DNA of 64,000 bases from Actinobacillus indolicus (GCF_004519515.1 NZ_CP038145.1:1136001-1200000); one strand, 5' to 3'; numbered from the stretch's first letter, positions 50,741 through 59,541 are shown. Notes: generated by a model not told the origin, from the letters alone. Program-made: numbers and translations.

Positions 50741-51523
50741 TTAAATTTTAAACAATTTTCGCACGTTTTGCGTGGTAATGTTAGCAAATTCTTCTAAAGA
50801 TACGCCTTTTAGTGTTGCGACATATTCACAGACTTCTCGAACATAAGCTGGCTGATTCGGTTTACCACGATAAGGGATCGGGGCGAGATACGGCGAGTCG
50901 GTTTCAACTAACAGACGATCAAGCGGTACTTTCCGCACCACATCTCGCAATTCTTCGGCATTACGGAAAGTAATAATCCCCGAAATCGAAATATAAAAAC
51001 CAATATCCAATGCACGCTTTGCCATTGCCCAGTCTTCCGTAAAGCAGTGTAACACACCGCCACACTGCTCGGCATTCCCTTGTTCTAAAAACTGCATTGT
51101 GTCTTCACGGGCAGAACGGGTATGGATCACTAACGGTTTCTGCACTTGTTTTGCTACCTCAATATGTTGCTCAAACAACGATTGTTGGAGAGCTTTGGTT
51201 TCGGGTGTGTAGTGATAATCTAACCCTGTTTCCCCCACCGCAACTACTCTAGGATCTTGCACTAATGCCACTAGTTTGTCATAGTCAAACGGCTCATCTT
51301 CCACATTCAACGGGTGAACACCACAAGAGAGAGCCACTTCGCTACGGTGAGCCGTGAGTTGCTTCATTGCTTCAAAGCGACCAAGTGTTGTACAAATCGA
51401 GATCATCTGTTGCACGCCACGAGCTTTGGCATTGTCGATCACTTCGTCCACGTTTTTATGGCGAGTTTCATAGTCTAGCGAGTCTAAGTGACAGTGTGAG
51501 TCAATAATAAATAAATTGTTCAA
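50741..51523 (-). CDS. TatD-family deoxyribonuclease (YcfH type)
   Basis: The 260-residue TIM-barrel metal hydrolase has the metal-site motifs FIIDSHCHLDSLDYE (5-19), GETGLDYHYT (about 97-106), KPLVIHTRSARED (about 128-140), GVLHCFTEDW and LLVETDSPYLAPIPYRGKPNQP (about 201-222). These are the full TatD set. Family members are 3'-5' exonucleases or DNases used in DNA repair or degradation, and YcfH is the closest type. It ends near the start of the DUF1523 gene and reads the same way. AGGAAC precedes the ATG. Confidence 0.92.
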   Translation of the reverse strand: MNNLFIIDSHCHLDSLDYETRHKNVDEVIDNAKARGVQQMISICTTLGRFEAMKQLTAHRSEVALSCGVHPLNVEDEPFDYDKLVALVQDPRVVAVGETGLDYHYTPETKALQQSLFEQHIEVAKQVQKPLVIHTRSAREDTMQFLEQGNAEQCGGVLHCFTEDWAMAKRALDIGFYISISGIITFRNAEELRDVVRKVPLDRLLVETDSPYLAPIPYRGKPNQPAYVREVCEYVATLKGVSLEEFANITTQNVRKLFKI

Positions 51524-51550
51524 GGTTGTTCCTTTTTAGTTTTATTGTCA

Positions 51551-51576
51551 GTAGGGGCGGACCGATGTGTCCGCCC
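51551..51576 (+). repeat. GTAG-headed palindrome (REP-like), single copy
   Basis: GTAGGGGCGGACCGATGTG begins a 26-base palindrome identical to the reverse complement of the element at 9917-9942. It lies between tatD and epmA, which read in the same leftward direction, so its hairpin would form in their common transcript. Confidence 0.7.
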
Positions 51577-51630
51577 TGTTAAAATAACACGATATTTCGG
51601 GCAGGCTACCAATCTGCTCCAACATCTAAA

Positions 51631-52611
51631 TTACGCCCTTTCCACTCCAAATGCCATCACTTGATCGATACTATCAGCATTCATCGCAATCATCATCAAA
51701 CGATCCACCCCCAAGGCGACGCCCGAGCAGTTTGGCATACCAGCTTTTAATGCATCAAGGAAACGACTGTCTAATTGCTGTGGCGGTAAACCCATCGCTT
51801 CACGCAACACATTATCTTGTTCAAAACGGCGAATTTGCTCTTTAGCATCACTGAGTTCATGGAAGCCGTTAGCAAGTTCTAACCCTTTGTAATAAAACTC
51901 AAAGCGTTCAGCCACACGGTGATCTTCCGTACTGATTTGAGCAAGTGCCGCTTGGGTTGCAGGGAAGTGATAAACTGCCGTTGGACGCTCTTTGCCAATA
52001 TTCGCTTCGACCACTTCGCTAAATAAAAATTGCAGTAAAGTATCACGTTGTTCATCTTCATCACATTGCAAACCGTGTTCACGAGCCTTAGCCACCAGCT
52101 GAGCTTTAGTGGCAGAGAGTGGATCTAAGCCAACGTAGGTTTGAAACACAAATTGATAACTAAAGGATTCCGCAGGCTCACAGTCTAAAATCTGTTGTAA
52201 CAGATCGTCCACTTCATTAATCAAACGGTACATATCAAAATGGGGACGATACCATTCCAACATCGTAAATTCAGGGTTATGGCGTTTACTGACTTCTTCA
52301 TTGCGAAACACTCGGCAGAGCTGAAAAATCGCCCCACTACCGCAGGCAAGCAAGCGCTTCATATGGTATTCAGGGCTAGTAATCAAGTGTAAGGTTTTCG
52401 CTTGGCTTGAAAACGGCGATAAGAATTGAGTGCTAAAGGTTGAAAGATGTACATCCGTCACGGAAAACTCACTCATCGCAGGTGTTTCAACTTCCAATAC
52501 CCCACGTTCCGTAAAAAATTGACGGATCTCCGCCATAATTTTTGCTCGTTTCAATAAATGTTGAATAGAGGCTGATGGTTTCCAGTCAGGTTGTTCTTGC
52601 AAATTTTCCAT
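51631..52611 (-). CDS. epmA: EF-P β-lysylation protein EpmA (PoxA/GenX)
   Basis: EpmA is a truncated lysyl-tRNA synthetase-like enzyme that adds β-lysine to elongation factor P, which helps ribosomes pass proline runs. The 326-residue protein has class II synthetase motifs: MKRLLACGSGAIFQLCRVFRNEEVSKRHNPEFTMLEWYR (motif 2, about 83-121) and GMPNCSGVALGVDRLMMIAMNA (motif 3, about 290-311). The tRNA-anticodon-binding domain is absent, as in EpmA. Its partner EpmB and EF-P are not in this window. An uptake-signal fragment lies just upstream. Confidence 0.95.
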   Translation of the reverse strand: MENLQEQPDWKPSASIQHLLKRAKIMAEIRQFFTERGVLEVETPAMSEFSVTDVHLSTFSTQFLSPFSSQAKTLHLITSPEYHMKRLLACGSGAIFQLCRVFRNEEVSKRHNPEFTMLEWYRPHFDMYRLINEVDDLLQQILDCEPAESFSYQFVFQTYVGLDPLSATKAQLVAKAREHGLQCDEDEQRDTLLQFLFSEVVEANIGKERPTAVYHFPATQAALAQISTEDHRVAERFEFYYKGLELANGFHELSDAKEQIRRFEQDNVLREAMGLPPQQLDSRFLDALKAGMPNCSGVALGVDRLMMIAMNADSIDQVMAFGVERA

Positions 52612-52717
52612 GAAATCGTACCGCTTGTAATAAAAGTGGGGGCATTATAGCAAATGATTTGACTCGTGCGAAAAGCAGAGTACCATTTCACTATCTCATT
52701 ATTTAAAGGATTTCTCT

Positions 52718-54202
52718 GTGCAATTTTTTTCAATTATGCGTATTGTCGGCATTTTGGTGATGTGTTTTTCTTTCACTATGCTTGTGCCAGCGTTTGTAGC
52801 GTTGATTTATGATGATGGCGGCGGTCGTGCGTTTTTGGAAGCCTTTGTGCTGAATTTCAGTGTCGGCACGGCGTTGTGGTGGTTCTGTCGAAAATATAAG
52901 CAAGAACTACGTTCCCGTGAAGGTTTCTTAATCGTGGTGCTGTTTTGGGTAGTACTAGGGTCGCTGGGGGCTGTGCCGTTTATTCTGTTGGAAAATCCTG
53001 ATCTGAATTTCTCTGAGTCAATTTTTGAGTCTTTTTCAGGCTTAACGACAACGGGGGCAACGGTAATTACAGGGCTAGATCACCTGCCAAAAGCGATTTT
53101 ATTTTATCGTCAGTTTCTACAATGGCTCGGTGGAATGGGGATCATCGTGCTTGCGGTAGCCATTATTCCGTTATTAGGCATTGGGGGAATGCAGTTATAC
53201 CGTGCGGAAATGCCTGGCCCGTTGAAAGAGCAGAAAATGCGTCCACGGATTGCAGAAACCGCAAAAGCGTTGTGGCTGATTTATCTCTCTTTGACGGTGT
53301 TATGTGCTTTTGCCTATTGGTTGGCCGGTATGAACGGTTTTGATGCGATTTCCCATAGCTTTGCCACGGTGGCGATTGGCGGATTTTCAACCCACGATGC
53401 GAGTATCGGCTATTTTAACAGCCCGATGATTGACTTGATTACGGTGCTGTTCTTATTGATCTCTTCCTGTAACTTCGCTCTGCATTTTGCGGTGTTTGAT
53501 CAGTTTAATGACCGCTACAAAGGTAATAATAAGTCGAATTTTCTTGGTTTGTATTGGAAAGATTACGAATTTCGCTTTTTTATTACGGTTCAGTTAGCGT
53601 TGTTTGTTATCTGTTTTGGCGTGTTGTGGATTTATAACTATTTTGACGATCACTCCGTCACTTTTATTCAAGCTTTGTTCCAGTCGGTCTCTATTTCGAC
53701 TACGGCAGGTTTCACTACCAACGATTTTAGCCAGTGGCCGTCTTTCTTGCCGTTGTTGTTAGTGCTGGCTTCCTTTATCGGTGGCTGTGCAGGTTCAACG
53801 GGTGGCGGTTTGAAAATGTTCCGTGTGTTGTTGCTTTATTTGCAAGGAAAACGAGAAATTCACCGCTTTATTCACCCAAATGTGATTCAGCCGATTAAAT
53901 TGGGTAAACACGTTTTATCGGAGCGGATTGTCGAAGGGGTATGGGCATTCTTTTCAGCCTATTTCTTTGTGTTTGTGGTTTGTTGGTTGGCGACCATTGC
54001 TTGTGGTATGGAAACTTTCGATGCGTTAAATGCGGTGATTGCAAGTTTGAATAACCTTGGGCCAGCGTTAGGTACGGTCAGCAGTAACTTTACCCAAATT
54101 CCCGATAGTGCAAAATGGGTTCTAACCTTTGCGATGGTTTGTGGGCGTTTGGAAGTCTTTACTTTGTTAGTTATTTTAAGTCCAAGTTTTTGGCGGGATT
54201 AA
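52718..54202 (+). CDS. trkH: Potassium uptake protein TrkH
   Basis: The start is the GTG at 52718: MQFFSIMRIVGILVMCF aligns with the E. coli start (MHFRAITRIVG), and AAAGGA stands eight bases before it. The 494-residue protein has the four pore loops of the Trk/Ktr superfamily, such as FESFSGLTTTGATVITG (about 107-123) and SVSISTTAGFTTNDF. TrkH forms the inner-membrane potassium channel gated by TrkA. The partner trkA is not in the window. A half uptake-signal element follows. Confidence 0.95.
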   Translation: MQFFSIMRIVGILVMCFSFTMLVPAFVALIYDDGGGRAFLEAFVLNFSVGTALWWFCRKYKQELRSREGFLIVVLFWVVLGSLGAVPFILLENPDLNFSESIFESFSGLTTTGATVITGLDHLPKAILFYRQFLQWLGGMGIIVLAVAIIPLLGIGGMQLYRAEMPGPLKEQKMRPRIAETAKALWLIYLSLTVLCAFAYWLAGMNGFDAISHSFATVAIGGFSTHDASIGYFNSPMIDLITVLFLLISSCNFALHFAVFDQFNDRYKGNNKSNFLGLYWKDYEFRFFITVQLALFVICFGVLWIYNYFDDHSVTFIQALFQSVSISTTAGFTTNDFSQWPSFLPLLLVLASFIGGCAGSTGGGLKMFRVLLLYLQGKREIHRFIHPNVIQPIKLGKHVLSERIVEGVWAFFSAYFFVFVVCWLATIACGMETFDALNAVIASLNNLGPALGTVSSNFTQIPDSAKWVLTFAMVCGRLEVFTLLVILSPSFWRD

Positions 54203-54308
54203 CAAGCGGTTAGATCCGGCAAAAAATTTACAAAATTTTATTAAGAATTTGTTAATTTTTTGATCTAAATAAAATTCTTCTCTATTTTTAACTCATTCTC
54301 CCCTAAAG

Positions 54309-54324
54309 TGTGAAGAAGATCACG
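54309..54324 (+). promoter_or_regulatory. Probable CRP site upstream of ald
   Basis: TGTGAAGAAGATCACG matches the CRP core TGTGA-N6-TCACA at 9 of 10 informative positions. It is about 150 bases upstream of the ald start. A 272-base gap separates trkH from ald, and apart from this site and part of an uptake signal (54201) I see no other feature in it. Confidence 0.6.
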
Positions 54325-54474
54325 GAAGGGGAGAAAATTGCCTCATTATAATAAATATAGAAATTTCACTCATAATATTTGGTGAAGTCCAAAATTAGCT
54401 TGAAGTTCACTTAATATTATCCGTGCTTTTTCAAATTCATATTTACTCAAAATAATATAATGAAGGAGAAGATC

Positions 54475-55584
54475 ATGATTATTGGTTGCCCAAAAGAAGT
54501 TAAAGTTCAAGAATATCGTGTTGGTTTAACCCCTGCAAATGTCCAATCTTACGTGGAAGCAGGCCATACAGTTTATATTGAACATGGTGCTGGCGCAGAA
54601 ATTGGTTTCCCTGATGAAGCTTATCAAGCAGCTGGTGCAACGTTGACTGACAAAGCAACACTCTTTGCAAAAAGTGATATGATCATTAAAGTGAAAGAGC
54701 CTATCGAATGTGAATATCATTATTTCCGTGAAAATCAAATTCTCTATACCTACCTACACTTAGCCGCAGATAAACCACTTACCGAAATGTTACTTGAACG
54801 CAAAATTCAATCTGTGGCGTATGAAACCATTAAAACCCCTGCAGGTTTACCTTGCTTAGCGCCGATGAGTGCCATTGCTGGACGTTTAGCGACTTTAGAA
54901 GCCGCGAAATATATCCAAAAAACCTTCGCCGGTGCAGGTGTGTTACTCAGCGGTACTGCTGGCACACCAAAAGCGAAAGTGGTGATTTTAGGTGGCGGTG
55001 TTGTGGGCTTAAATGCGGCTCAAATTGCGATGGGTATCGGTGCTGATGTGACTATCCTAGATATTAACGCTGCACGCCTTGCTTATATTGACCAAATCTT
55101 TGATATGCGTATCAAAACACTCACCAGCTCTCGTGGCAATATTTTAAGTCTATTACCAGAAGCTGATGTAGTTATCGGTGCGGTATTAATTCCAGGCGCT
55201 AAAGCTCCACACTTATTACGTCGTGAAGATCTCAAATTGATGAAAAAAGGTGCGGTCTTAGTGGATGTTGCGATTGACCAAGGTGGTTGCTTTGAAACTT
55301 CTCACCCAACTACACACAATGAACCTATCTATGAAGTTGATGGCGTAATCCATTACTGTGTGGCAAATATGCCAGGTTGTGTGGCTCGTACTTCAACCTT
55401 AGGTTTAACCGACTCTACCTTAGAATTTGGCTTGAAACTCGCCGCTCTTGGTGTGAAAGAAGCGTGCTTGTCTGATCCAGCCTTATTACAAGGTTTGAAT
55501 ACTTATAACGGTAAATGTACTTTCAAAGGGGTGAGTGATGCCTTTGGTATTGCTTATACCGATCCAAAAGAAGCATTAAATTAA
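54475..55584 (+). CDS. ald: Alanine dehydrogenase
   Basis: The start at 54475 (MIIGCPKEVKVQEYRVGLTPANVQ) is chosen because AAGGAG stands upstream and the sequence matches the usual Ald start. The 369-residue NAD enzyme deaminates L-alanine to pyruvate and ammonia. Conserved parts are the substrate site KVKEPIE (about 72), YLHLAAD and the Rossmann motif VVILGGGVVGLNAAQIAMGIGADVTILD (about 169-196). The catalytic-His segment is within TYLHLAAD. It precedes an NSS-family transporter, which may import the alanine. A CRP site upstream suggests catabolite control. Confidence 0.94.
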   Translation: MIIGCPKEVKVQEYRVGLTPANVQSYVEAGHTVYIEHGAGAEIGFPDEAYQAAGATLTDKATLFAKSDMIIKVKEPIECEYHYFRENQILYTYLHLAADKPLTEMLLERKIQSVAYETIKTPAGLPCLAPMSAIAGRLATLEAAKYIQKTFAGAGVLLSGTAGTPKAKVVILGGGVVGLNAAQIAMGIGADVTILDINAARLAYIDQIFDMRIKTLTSSRGNILSLLPEADVVIGAVLIPGAKAPHLLRREDLKLMKKGAVLVDVAIDQGGCFETSHPTTHNEPIYEVDGVIHYCVANMPGCVARTSTLGLTDSTLEFGLKLAALGVKEACLSDPALLQGLNTYNGKCTFKGVSDAFGIAYTDPKEALN

Positions 55585-55616
55585 TATCAAGCTGTGTTGT
55601 ATTGATCAAGAACGTT

Positions 55617-55670
55617 CCCCCTGAGAAATCAGGGGGCTCTCCTATCCACCATTTAGGGTTTTCCCTAAAT
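55617..55670 (+). terminator. Two hairpins between ald and the NSS transporter gene
   Basis: CCCCCTGA pairs with TCAGGGGG around GAAA (55617-55636), and ATTTAGGG pairs with CCCTAAAT around TTTT (55651-55670). Neither is followed by a strong T run. They could attenuate transcription or define mRNA ends between the two genes. No promoter was recognised after them. Confidence 0.5.
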
Positions 55671-55739
55671 TAATCTCAAATTAGCGGTTGTGTTCGCTTG
55701 ACTAAGCCTACTTTCTGCTATTTTAAAAAGAGGTGTACT

Positions 55740-57101
55740 ATGAGTGAAAATACAAAACCTGCACGGCAGTCTTGGTCTAGTCAATTAACCTATATTTTAA
55801 CTGTCGCAGGGGCGACAGTCGGTTTCGGTGCGACTTGGCGTTTCCCTTATCTTGTAGGGGAAAACGGCGGTGGTGCTTATGTTTTCCTTTTCTGTATTGC
55901 GATGATTGTGATCGGTATTCCAATGATTTTAGTTGAAAATGTGATCGGTCGTCGTATGCAAGTTAATTCTATTGATTCTTTCTCTGGCGAGGCGAACGGT
56001 AAAAAAATCCATTCAGGTTGGAAAATATTAGGCTATATGGGATTACTCGGCTCATTCGGTATTTTAGCCTATTACATGGTGATCGGTGGCTGGGTTCTGA
56101 CTTACATTGGTAGCCTACTTACGGGCGAGTTAGATCTTTCAGCACCTGTGACGATTGAAACGACCTCAGCCTATTTCAGAGACCATATTCAAAATAGCCC
56201 TTCAACAGTTATCCTATATACAGGCTTATTTGTCGCTGTAAATTACTTCATTTTAATTCGGGGTATTAAAGAAGGGATTGAGCGTTCCGTTAAACTGTTG
56301 ATGCCATTACTGTTTATCTTCTTAATCATCATGATTATCCGTAATGTGACATTGCCAGGCGCATCAGAAGGGATTGCGTTCTATTTGATACCTGATTTTT
56401 CAAAAATTACACCTAAACTCTTTGTCTTCGTATTAGGGCAAGTGTTCTTTGCATTAAGTCTTGGTTTTGGGGTACTCATCACCTTATCGAGCTATTTATC
56501 TAAACAAGAAAATTTAGTTAAAACAGCAACGATTACGGGCACAATTAATACATTAATTGCGCTTGCCGCAGGGTTTATGATTTTCCCTTCGCTCTTTACC
56601 TTTAATGTTGCCCCGAACTCTGGTCCAACATTGGTATTCCAAAGCCTACCGATTGTGTTCTCACATATGTGGGCAGGCACTATCTTTGCGACAATCTTCT
56701 TTAGCCTATTAATTACCGCCGCATTAACAACCTCTATTACTATCTATGAAGTGTTGATTACCGCGATACAAGAAAAAACGAATTTAAGTCGTAAACAGGC
56801 GATTACATTAACATTGGTGGGAATTTTCATTGTAGGGAATATTCCATCTATTTTAGGTGATAATGAGTGGAGTAGCATTAAAATTGCAGGTATGAGCATT
56901 TTTGATGCCTTCGACTATATCAGTGGTAATATTCTCTTTATCTTAACTGCGTTAGGAAGTGCCATTTTCGTTGGTTATGTATTGAAAGATGAAGCCAAGA
57001 AAGAGTTGGGCGCAAGTGAGAAATTTACGAATATTTGGTTTAACTATGTGCGTTACGTAATTCCAGTTTTAATCTTAGTGATTTTTGTGAACTCTCTCTA
57101 A
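55740..57101 (+). CDS. Sodium-dependent amino acid transporter, NSS (SNF) family
   Basis: The start at 55740 (MSENTKPARQSWSSQ) has AGAGGTG just upstream; the frame extends 14 codons further. The 453-residue protein has about eleven or twelve helices and the NSS signature TYILTVAGATVGFGATWRFPYLVGENGGGAYVF (about 18-50), where sodium and substrate bind. Bacterial members (LeuT, TnaT) carry amino acids. Position behind alanine dehydrogenase suggests alanine or a related amino acid, which is inference. It is closed by a paired uptake-signal terminator shared with the convergent gene. Confidence 0.88.
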   Translation: MSENTKPARQSWSSQLTYILTVAGATVGFGATWRFPYLVGENGGGAYVFLFCIAMIVIGIPMILVENVIGRRMQVNSIDSFSGEANGKKIHSGWKILGYMGLLGSFGILAYYMVIGGWVLTYIGSLLTGELDLSAPVTIETTSAYFRDHIQNSPSTVILYTGLFVAVNYFILIRGIKEGIERSVKLLMPLLFIFLIIMIIRNVTLPGASEGIAFYLIPDFSKITPKLFVFVLGQVFFALSLGFGVLITLSSYLSKQENLVKTATITGTINTLIALAAGFMIFPSLFTFNVAPNSGPTLVFQSLPIVFSHMWAGTIFATIFFSLLITAALTTSITIYEVLITAIQEKTNLSRKQAITLTLVGIFIVGNIPSILGDNEWSSIKIAGMSIFDAFDYISGNILFILTALGSAIFVGYVLKDEAKKELGASEKFTNIWFNYVRYVIPVLILVIFVNSL

Positions 57102-57106
57102 AATGA

Positions 57107-57164
57107 ACAAGCGGTGAGTTTAGAGCTAAATTTTGCAAAATTTAGGTAATATCTCACCGCTTGT
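57107..57164. terminator. Bidirectional terminator from inverted uptake signals
   Basis: ACAAGCGGTGAG (from 57107) faces CTCACCGCTTGT (to 57164) around AAATTTTGCAAAATTT. It lies between the convergent NSS transporter and coiled-coil genes and can pair over 12 bases. Confidence 0.75.
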
Positions 57165-57167
57165 ATT

Positions 57168-57701
57168 TTAGGCTTTTAATTTACCAGCACAGCTTTCTAA
57201 TTGTTCTGCCAGTTTGATTTTAACTTTTTGAATCTTATCGCCAAAACGTGCCTGAAATTGTGCGTTCAGTTTTAACCAAAATGCAGGCGTGCCGGTTAAT
57301 GTCGCTTGGCTTTCTTTTAATGTCTCAGCTAAATCTTGTTGGCTAGAGAGCAATTTTGCTTTCAACTCATTCATTTGTTGATTCATGCTTTCTTGCAAAC
57401 TATGCTGAGTCGTTTTACTCAGTTCTTCTAAATCGACATTCTCTTGTGTAAGCGACTGCTCAAGTTCATGAATAATATCGTTAAACTGAAGCGGTTGTTC
57501 AAGTGCTGCTATATTTTCACGTGCTAGAGAAAGCTGATTGGTTAAGCGTTCTTGCTCGTTTTTTAGTGATATAAGGAGTTCCTCACTTTTTTCCATCTCT
57601 TGCGATAATTGTAGTTTGAGTTCCTGTTTTTTCTGCTCTGCTGTTGCATTGAGTTCAGCAATACGGCTTTCAATCATTTGTTGAATATCTTGATTTGTCA
57701 T
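57168..57701 (-). CDS. Hypothetical coiled-coil protein
   Basis: The start at 57701 (MTNQDIQQMIESRIAELN) is preferred because AGAAGGA stands upstream; the open frame begins 34 codons earlier. The 177-residue protein is almost entirely helical with heptad-like spacing of Leu (ATAEQKKQELKLQLSQEMEKSEELLISLKNEQERLTNQLSLARENI and beyond) and is rich in Gln, Glu, Leu and Lys. No signal peptide or known motif is present. I do not recognise the family. It lies next to secE but reads away from it. A scaffold or regulatory role is possible but unsupported. Confidence 0.7.
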   Translation of the reverse strand: MTNQDIQQMIESRIAELNATAEQKKQELKLQLSQEMEKSEELLISLKNEQERLTNQLSLARENIAALEQPLQFNDIIHELEQSLTQENVDLEELSKTTQHSLQESMNQQMNELKAKLLSSQQDLAETLKESQATLTGTPAFWLKLNAQFQARFGDKIQKVKIKLAEQLESCAGKLKA

Positions 57702-57841
57702 GGTTTTTTCCTTCTGTTTCATGGTTATTGTTAAAGCGAAAGTCTTAGCTTTCGTTGAGTGTATTAAAACAGACAGATCTGAAGAAAAGCTTAAGAAGAT
57801 CAAATTTTTGCCTCTTTAGAAAGAAAATATTGAAAAGATCG

Positions 57842-57869
57842 TGGCAACAAGGTCAGAAAATGCTAGAAT
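57842..57869 (+). promoter_or_regulatory. Probable secE promoter
   Basis: TGGCAA (57842-57847), a 16-base spacer, then TAGAAT (57864-57869) preceded by TG, an extended -10. It lies 53 bases upstream of the secE start. The 220-base gap between the coiled-coil gene and secE holds no tRNA or other gene that I can see. Confidence 0.5.
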
Positions 57870-57921
57870 TGCACGCTTTAAAAATTGAACGTTCTCTTTT
57901 TTAATAAATTTTAGGTTGTCT

Positions 57922-58335
57922 ATGGCTAAAGAAATTCAAACTACAAGCCCTGAGAAAGTAGAAAATAAGGGTGTAAAAAGTAAAGGTGTAAATAGCGTAT
58001 TATGGGTGCTTTCCATTGCATTATTGGTAGTAGCAGCGGTGGGTAACACGTATTTTGCAACGCATTTTTCATTAATTGTCCGTGTCTTGCTCTTAGTAGT
58101 ATTATGTGCAGGGGCATTAGGTTTAGCGGCGATTACAAATCAAGGTCAAAAAGCGATTGGCTTTATCAAAGATTCTCGCCAAGAAATGCGTAAAATTATT
58201 TGGCCTACGCGTCAAGAAACAACACAAACTACACTCATTGTAGTTGCAATGTGTGTAGTTGTGGCATTAGCGTTATGGGGTATTGACTCTATCATCGTAT
58301 TAATTATTGATTTTCTAACTAATTTGAGATTCTAA
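57922..58335 (+). CDS. secE: Preprotein translocase subunit SecE
   Basis: The start is the ATG at 57922 (MAKEIQTTSPEKVENKG). SecE clamps SecY in the SecYEG channel. The 137-residue protein is the long, three-helix form of Gammaproteobacteria: two helices (VLWVLSIALLVVAAVGNTYFA and VRVLLLVVLCAGALGLAAI) and the conserved cytoplasmic amphipathic stretch (IKDSRQEMRKIIWPTRQETTQTTLIVV, about 92-118) leading into the third helix. The nusG start follows by one base. The pair is co-transcribed. Confidence 0.95.
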   Translation: MAKEIQTTSPEKVENKGVKSKGVNSVLWVLSIALLVVAAVGNTYFATHFSLIVRVLLLVVLCAGALGLAAITNQGQKAIGFIKDSRQEMRKIIWPTRQETTQTTLIVVAMCVVVALALWGIDSIIVLIIDFLTNLRF

Positions 58336-58336
58336 A

Positions 58337-58915
58337 ATGAGCGAAATTGAAGTGATCGAACAAGAAAAAGATACAAGCAAAATGCGTTGGTATGTATTAC
58401 AGGCATTTTCTGGCTTTGAAGCTCGTGTTGCAATGACATTACGCGAGTACATCAAATTGCATCAAATGGAAGATCAATTTGGTGAAGTTTTAGTGCCAAC
58501 AGAAGAAGTGGTTGAGAATGTTGGCGGTCGTCGCCGTAAAACGGAACGTAAATTTTTCCCAGGCTATGTTTTAGTACAAATGGAAATGAACGATGACACA
58601 TGGCACTTAGTAAAAAGTGTGCCACGTGTAATGGGCTTTATTGGTGGCACCGCAGATAAACCTGCACCAATTTCTAGAGCGGAAGCTGATCGCATCCTTA
58701 ACCGTGTTCAAGAAACGGCAGAAAAACCACGCCATAGAACAGAATTTCACCCAGGTGAAGAAGTTCGTGTTAAAGAAGGTCCATTTGCAGACTTTACTGG
58801 AACGGTTGAAGAAGTGGATTACGAAAAAGGACGTGTTAAAGTGTCTGTTTCAATCTTCGGTCGTGCAACACCTGTTGAGCTTGAATTTAACCAAGTGGAA
58901 AAACAAAACGGTTAA
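58337..58915 (+). CDS. nusG: Transcription termination/antitermination protein NusG
   Basis: NusG binds RNA polymerase and links it to Rho or to the ribosome. The 192-residue protein has the NGN domain (MRWYVLQAFSGFEARVAMTLREYI, about 16-39, and FFPGYVLVQMEMNDDTWHLVKSVPRVMGFIGG). A C-terminal KOW domain follows (FHPGEEVRVKEGPFADFTGTVEEVDYEKGRVKVSVSIFGRATPVELEF). The N-terminus is ten or so residues longer than in E. coli. It follows secE and is closed by a palindromic uptake-signal terminator. Confidence 0.97.
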   Translation: MSEIEVIEQEKDTSKMRWYVLQAFSGFEARVAMTLREYIKLHQMEDQFGEVLVPTEEVVENVGGRRRKTERKFFPGYVLVQMEMNDDTWHLVKSVPRVMGFIGGTADKPAPISRAEADRILNRVQETAEKPRHRTEFHPGEEVRVKEGPFADFTGTVEEVDYEKGRVKVSVSIFGRATPVELEFNQVEKQNG

Positions 58916-58933
58916 TCGTAAATTTTTATTGAA

Positions 58934-58964
58934 ATCAGACCGCTTGCAAGCGGTTTGATTTTAT
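58934..58964 (+). terminator. Terminator after nusG: head-to-head uptake signals
   Basis: AATCAGACCGCTTG pairs with CAAGCGGTTTGATT with one mismatch, so the centre ACCGCTTGCAAGCGGT is a perfect palindrome made of two overlapping uptake cores. A TTTT run follows. Confidence 0.75.
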
Positions 58965-58985
58965 CTGCGTTTTGCAAATTTTTGC

Positions 58986-59015
58986 TTGAAATTCGATCTA
59001 AATTTCAAGTATAAT
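58986..59015 (+). promoter_or_regulatory. rplK promoter
   Basis: TTGAAA (58986-58991), an 18-base spacer and TATAAT (59010-59015) give a strong promoter. It lies about 98 bases upstream of the rplK start and so includes a leader. Confidence 0.7.
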
Positions 59016-59028
59016 CCGCACCCTATTT

Positions 59029-59056
59029 ACGAGTTAGCTTGCTAACTCGTATTTTT
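59029..59056 (+). terminator. Leader hairpin with T run upstream of rplK
   Basis: ACGAGTTAGC pairs perfectly with GCTAACTCGT around TT and is followed by ATTTTT. It lies in the transcribed leader between the rplK promoter and the gene, so it is a candidate attenuator. The following AGGGGAGCCGG region may be the L1-binding site that gives feedback control of this operon, as known in E. coli. Confidence 0.6.
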
Positions 59057-59112
59057 ATGTAACAGGGGAGCCGGTATCGGCGTTATCACCCACACTAGAG
59101 GAAACTTTAAAA

Positions 59113-59541
59113 ATGGCAAAAAAAGTCCAAGCCTACGTTAAACTGCAAGTTGCAGCGGGTATGGCTAACCCATCACCACCAGTTGGTCCAGCATTAGGTC
59201 AACAAGGTGTTAACATTATGGAATTCTGTAAAGCATTCAACGCTCGTACTGAGAGCTTAGAAAAAGGTTTACCAATCCCTGTTGTTATCACAGTTTACGC
59301 AGACCGTTCATTCACTTTCGTAACTAAAACTCCACCAGCAGCAGTATTATTGAAAAAAGCTGTGGGTATCAAATCTGGTTCAGGTAAACCGAACAAAGAT
59401 AAAGTGGGTACAGTAACTCAAGCACAATTACGTCAAATCGCTGAAACTAAAGCAGCAGATATGACTGGTGCAACTATCGAAACCAAAATGAAATCAATCG
59501 CTGGTACAGCTCGTTCAATGGGCTTAATCGTAGAGGAATAA
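59113..59541 (+). CDS. rplK: 50S ribosomal protein L11
   Basis: L11 binds the GTPase-associated region of 23S rRNA and supports EF-G and release-factor function and RelA signalling. The 142-residue protein starts AKKVQAYVKLQVAAGMANPSPPVGPALGQQGVNIMEFCKAFN (2-43), the standard L11 proline-rich start. It ends with the C-terminal rRNA-binding domain (TKMKSIAGTARSMGLIVE). It leads the rplK-rplA pair behind its own promoter. rplA follows 4 bases after its stop. Confidence 0.98.
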   Translation: MAKKVQAYVKLQVAAGMANPSPPVGPALGQQGVNIMEFCKAFNARTESLEKGLPIPVVITVYADRSFTFVTKTPPAAVLLKKAVGIKSGSGKPNKDKVGTVTQAQLRQIAETKAADMTGATIETKMKSIAGTARSMGLIVEE

